Notes under the pieces: generated by a model
What the model saw: only the letters and a program-made list of their open reading frames with translations
Told to the model about the DNA's origin: nothing
Database searches by the model: none
Source of the DNA: Streptomyces cupreus
GTDB lineage: Bacteria > Actinomycetota > Actinomycetes > Streptomycetales > Streptomycetaceae
Length of the DNA stretch: 64,000 bases
Assembly (NCBI RefSeq): GCF_014257025.1
Contig: NZ_JACMSF010000005.1
Span: 211,903 to 275,902, forward strand
Reading direction: 5' to 3'
Position numbers and translations under genes: made by a program
Shown here: piece after piece, positions 61,319 through 64,000 of the stretch
Layout of the letters: the number at the start of each line of letters is the position of its first letter
How positions within the stretch are numbered: the stretch's first letter is position 1

Positions 61319-62355
61319 TGGCCGACGAGCAGTACAGGTGGCTGGACCCCAGGACGGCGGAGGATCTGCTGAACGGGGAGCCACTGGAAGCTGTCGACGC
61401 GGCCGATCGGGACCAGGCGGAACGCCTCGCCAAGACGCTTGAGGCGCTGACCGTCGAACCCCCGCCGATCGGCGCCGAACTCCCCGGCGAGGCAGCCGCG
61501 CTGGCCGCCTTCCGCGCGGCCCGCACCGAGCGCGCCGACGCCCCCGCGACCCTCGGCCACCGCTCCCGCCCGCACTCCTCCGACGCCGGGCTCGTCCGCA
61601 TCGGCACGCCCGCGCGCGGCACCCGCCGCCCCCGCTGGGCGCGCCCGGTGCGCCTCGGCCTCGCCGCCGCGCTGGCCGTCGGCATGGTCGGCGGGGTCGC
61701 GGTCGCGGCCGGAACCGGAGTCCTGCCCACGCCGTTCGACGGCAGCGAACCGGAGCCCGCCGCCTCGGTGTCGGCGGCCGCATCGCCCGAGCGCCCGCTG
61801 GTGTCGCCGTCCCCTGAGGACGACGCCGAGGGCGAGACCGTGCCCGACGGCAAGTCCAGCGGCCCGGCCGCTCCGGGTCAGGGCAACTCGCGGGAGACGG
61901 CGGGCGGCGGCACCGCCCCCGGCGCCGCGACCGGCGGACAGAAGGACAAGGCCGGCGGCGGGTGGAACGGCACCGTCACCTCGGCCTGCCGGGACATCCG
62001 CGACGGCAAGCGGCTCGCCGACGCCGGCCGACGGGCCCTGGAGAGCGCCGCGGGCGGCTCCGCGCGCGTGTCGACGTACTGCAAGGGCCTGCTCGGCGAG
62101 TCCGAGGGCGGCAATGCACTCGACAAGGGCGAGAGCGACGACCGCGGCACCGGGCAGGACGAGGACGACGACCAGGGCGGCGAAGGCAATGGAAAAGGCA
62201 ACGGTCAGGCCCGCCCCGGCAACGACCACCGCGCCGACGGCATCACCACCGACGCGCCCTCGTCGACCGCGCCCCTGCTGCCGGACCGCACCACGTCCGA
62301 GGCGGAACCGGTCGCCCCGAGCGCCTCACCGAGCCCGACGTACTCCGCTCTGTGA
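61318..62355 (+). CDS. Membrane partner of ECF sigma factor, cassette 2
   Basis: A 345-residue protein: cytoplasmic N-terminal region (MADEQYRWLDPRTAEDLLNG and LPGEAAALAAFRAARTE), one membrane helix (about 115-135, LGLAAALAVGMVGGVAVAA), a long Pro/Ser/Gly linker, and an outer domain with two cysteines in VTSACRDIRDGKRLAD and RVSTYCKGLLGE, then a Gly/Asp-rich tail. The plan matches the cassette 1 partner. Probable signal-sensing or anti-sigma role, by position. The ATG at 61318 overlaps the sigma stop. Confidence 0.78.
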   Translation: MADEQYRWLDPRTAEDLLNGEPLEAVDAADRDQAERLAKTLEALTVEPPPIGAELPGEAAALAAFRAARTERADAPATLGHRSRPHSSDAGLVRIGTPARGTRRPRWARPVRLGLAAALAVGMVGGVAVAAGTGVLPTPFDGSEPEPAASVSAAASPERPLVSPSPEDDAEGETVPDGKSSGPAAPGQGNSRETAGGGTAPGAATGGQKDKAGGGWNGTVTSACRDIRDGKRLADAGRRALESAAGGSARVSTYCKGLLGESEGGNALDKGESDDRGTGQDEDDDQGGEGNGKGNGQARPGNDHRADGITTDAPSSTAPLLPDRTTSEAEPVAPSASPSPTYSAL

Positions 62356-62530
62356 TCCCCCGCGCGTGCCCCACGACACATGCGCTGACCTGCGGTTTCG
62401 TAAAGCGCCGAAGTTTTTTCGCGCGGGGTGTGACGTTTTCGCCGCTCTCAGCGCAGTATTCAGTGAGCCGACTGGTCATCGGCCGTCGCACGGAGCCGGG
62501 GTTCCCCCCGTACCTACGGCTCGTGCACCT

Positions 62531-62569
62531 GGCGCGGGCGGGACACGTTCCCCCGGTCCCGCCCGCGCC
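62531..62569. terminator. Strong hairpin between the sigma-partner gene and the L,D-transpeptidase gene
   Basis: GGCGCGGGCGGGAC (62531-62544) and GTCCCGCCCGCGCC (62556-62569) form a 14-bp perfect stem with an 11-base loop, just seven bases from the transpeptidase stop. It can end transcripts in both directions. Confidence 0.87.
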
Positions 62570-62575
62570 CCACAG

Positions 62576-63397
62576 CTACCAGGAGACGACGACCTTGTCG
62601 CCGTTCCTCACCTGCGCGAACAGCTCCGCGATGGCCCCCTCGTCCCGTACGTTGACACAGCCGTGCGAGGCACCGGCGTACCCACGGGCCGCGAAGTCGG
62701 ACGAGTAGTGCACGGCCTGGCCCCCGCTGAAGAACATCGCGTACGGCATCGGCGAGTCGTAGAGCGTGGAGTGGTGGTACCGGGACTTCCAGTAGACCTG
62801 GAACACGCCTTCCCGGGTCGGGGTGTACTCCGAGCCGAAGCGCACCGCCACCGTGGACAGGGTCCGGCCGTCGATCATCCAGCGCAGGGTGCGGCTCGTC
62901 TTGTCGATGCACAGCACCCGGCCGGTCAGACAGCGCGGATCAGGCTCGGCGGCGGGCTGCCCGCCCATCAGATACAGATCCCACTTCCCCGGCTCCTGGG
63001 TCATCTTCAGCAGCCGTTTCCAGGTGACCGTGTCCGTCTTCCCTGTCCTCGGCAGCCCGCGCTTGCCCTGGAACCCCTTGACCGCCCGCTCGGTGAGATC
63101 GTCGTACGTCCCCGTCGGTCCGTCGAACAGCCAGGCCACCTGACGCAGCCGGGCCTGGAGCTCACGGACGTCGCGGCCGGTGTCACCGCGGGACCAGAGG
63201 ACCTCGGGCGCGGCGGGCTCTGGCTTGGAGTCGTCCGGCGTCCTGGGCGGCGTACTGGAAGGTGATCTGCTCGGCAGTTCGACGCGGACCGGAGACTGCG
63301 CCTTCCCATCGGCCGCCTGGACCGTACAGCCGCCGCACGTGATCGCTAGCGCCGCCGCCGAGGCGAGCGCTCCGGTCGTTCTCCTCTTGCTCCTCAT
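62576..63397 (-). CDS. L,D-transpeptidase with peptidoglycan-binding domain
   Basis: A 273-residue exported enzyme from the ATG at 63397. An N-terminal hydrophobic signal ends near CGGC; the lipobox is imperfect, so anchoring is uncertain. A PG-binding_1 domain (about 65-125, RDVRELQARLRQVAW and LTERAVKGFQGKRGLP) precedes the YkuD catalytic domain with the nucleophile Cys in ASHGCVNVRD and an upstream His in AVHYSSDF. It forms 3-3 cross-links in peptidoglycan. It is divergent from the mutase gene by about 220 bases. Confidence 0.88.
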   Translation of the reverse strand: MRSKRRTTGALASAAALAITCGGCTVQAADGKAQSPVRVELPSRSPSSTPPRTPDDSKPEPAAPEVLWSRGDTGRDVRELQARLRQVAWLFDGPTGTYDDLTERAVKGFQGKRGLPRTGKTDTVTWKRLLKMTQEPGKWDLYLMGGQPAAEPDPRCLTGRVLCIDKTSRTLRWMIDGRTLSTVAVRFGSEYTPTREGVFQVYWKSRYHHSTLYDSPMPYAMFFSGGQAVHYSSDFAARGYAGASHGCVNVRDEGAIAELFAQVRNGDKVVVSW

Positions 63398-63620
63398 CCG
63401 GCCCCCCAATGCCGCCCGATGTCCTTTGAGATGTTCCCCGCGGATGACTGGTTGCGAACGGCGGGGCATTGTTGTGACCGGGGCCGCATCGCGGCTGTGA
63501 GCAAGGTCCCAGCGGTGTCCTCTCCTCCGGGCGCGCGCCCCGCCGCTACAGTCCGTCGAAGGGTCGGTCTGTACCAGTGAGTAAGCAGCGAGCGAACTGC
63601 TCGGCGGGAGGCAACACACC

Positions 63621-64000
63621 ATGGCGCGCGAGTCGGAGTCCGGACTGCCCATCGAACCGGTCTACGGACCGGATGACCTGGCGGGCTGGGACGCGGCCGA
63701 GAAGCTGGGCGAACCGGGGTCGTACCCCTTCACACGCGGCGTGTACCCGTCGATGTACACCGGCCGCCCCTGGACGATGCGCCAGTACGCCGGCTTCGGC
63801 ACGGCGACCGAGTCCAACGCCCGCTACAAGCAGCTGATCGCCAACGGCACCATGGGTCTGTCGGTCGCCTTCGACCTGCCCACCCAGATGGGCCACGACT
63901 CCGACGCGCCGATCGCGCACGGCGAGGTCGGCAAGGTGGGTGTGGCGATCGACTCGGTCGACGACATGCGGGTGCTGTTCGGCGGGATCCCGCTGGACAA
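63621..64000 (+). CDS. B12-dependent acyl-CoA mutase large subunit (partial)
   Basis: The first 126 codons of a methylmalonyl-CoA mutase-like protein run off the window. The N-terminus contains PYGP-type and [27 protein letters not shown] segments, followed by [16 protein letters not shown], the acyl-CoA-binding TIM-barrel region. Relatives include methylmalonyl-, isobutyryl- and ethylmalonyl-CoA mutases; the fragment does not decide among them. ATG at 63621; TACAGT at 63545-63550 is a possible -10. Confidence 0.88.
   Translation, partial: MARESESGLPIEPVYGPDDLAGWDAAEKLGEPGSYPFTRGVYPSMYTGRPWTMRQYAGFGTATESNARYKQLIANGTMGLSVAFDLPTQMGHDSDAPIAHGEVGKVGVAIDSVDDMRVLFGGIPLD

Overview
The window is high-GC DNA with strong third-position G/C bias, frequent GTG and TTG starts, GGAGG-type ribosome binding sites and tightly packed genes. 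The gene content (long-form actinobacterial SHMT, DprE1/DprE2, sdhCDAB order, FG-GAP amidases, many ECF sigma factors) indicates Streptomyces or a close relative, in a core-like part of the chromosome. No tRNA, rRNA, insertion sequence, prophage or CRISPR array was seen. Three relics are present: a DinB remnant, an SBP_bac_5 fragment and a possible integrase scrap.

Layout. 0-2.1 kb: MarR-GNAT regulator with an operator abutting its start, DinB relic, LppX-like exported protein. 2.2-9.3 kb: five-gene choline/glycine-betaine operon (aldehyde dehydrogenase, GMC oxidoreductase, ABC ATPase, double permease, binding lipoprotein). 9.3-12 kb: PEP-mutase-like and AhpD-like pair divergent from a MocR regulator. 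12-14.8 kb: YgiB-like lipoprotein, YgiC-like ATP-grasp enzyme, ornithine aminotransferase. 14.9-16.5 kb: ZTP riboswitch and glyA. 16.5-19.6 kb: ECF sigma factor with a membrane partner and two paralogous surface proteins. 19.7-21.4 kb: trpS and a 2'-5' RNA ligase-like gene. 21.4-26.5 kb: decaprenyl-phospho-arabinose precursor genes (dprE2, dprE1, PAP2, UbiA, GtrA) and a BrkB protein. 26.5-38 kb: DD-carboxypeptidase, metallophosphoesterase, two-component system, MMPL transporter, TetR, secreted protease, a DCC/membrane protein pair with twin operators. 38-42 kb: a stand-alone beta-grasp protein ending in Gly-Gly, and sdhCDAB. 42-52.7 kb: uraD, GH20 hexosaminidase, several conserved actinobacterial unknowns, an FG-GAP amidase flanked by two paralogous small genes, and an ECF sigma/membrane-partner cassette. 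52.7-60 kb: fructose/levan module (LacI, FrcBCA-like ABC transporter, GH32 enzyme) tied together by tandem GTCATCG(A/T)TGAC operators. 60-64 kb: a second copy of the ECF sigma/partner cassette, an L,D-transpeptidase and the start of a B12-dependent acyl-CoA mutase.

Points that stand out: (1) the lipoprotein with an RGGFG tail next to a glutathionylspermidine-synthase-like ATP-grasp enzyme; (2) the leaderless beta-grasp -GG protein; (3) a GH32 enzyme whose catalytic propeller is split by a doubly nested duplicated module; (4) identical tandem operators at two fructan promoters; (5) duplicated ECF sigma/Cys-pair membrane cassettes; (6) a DprE1 with Ala at the position of mycobacterial Cys387; (7) three promoters placed for leaderless transcripts. 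All functions are read from sequence and recalled family features, with no database search.
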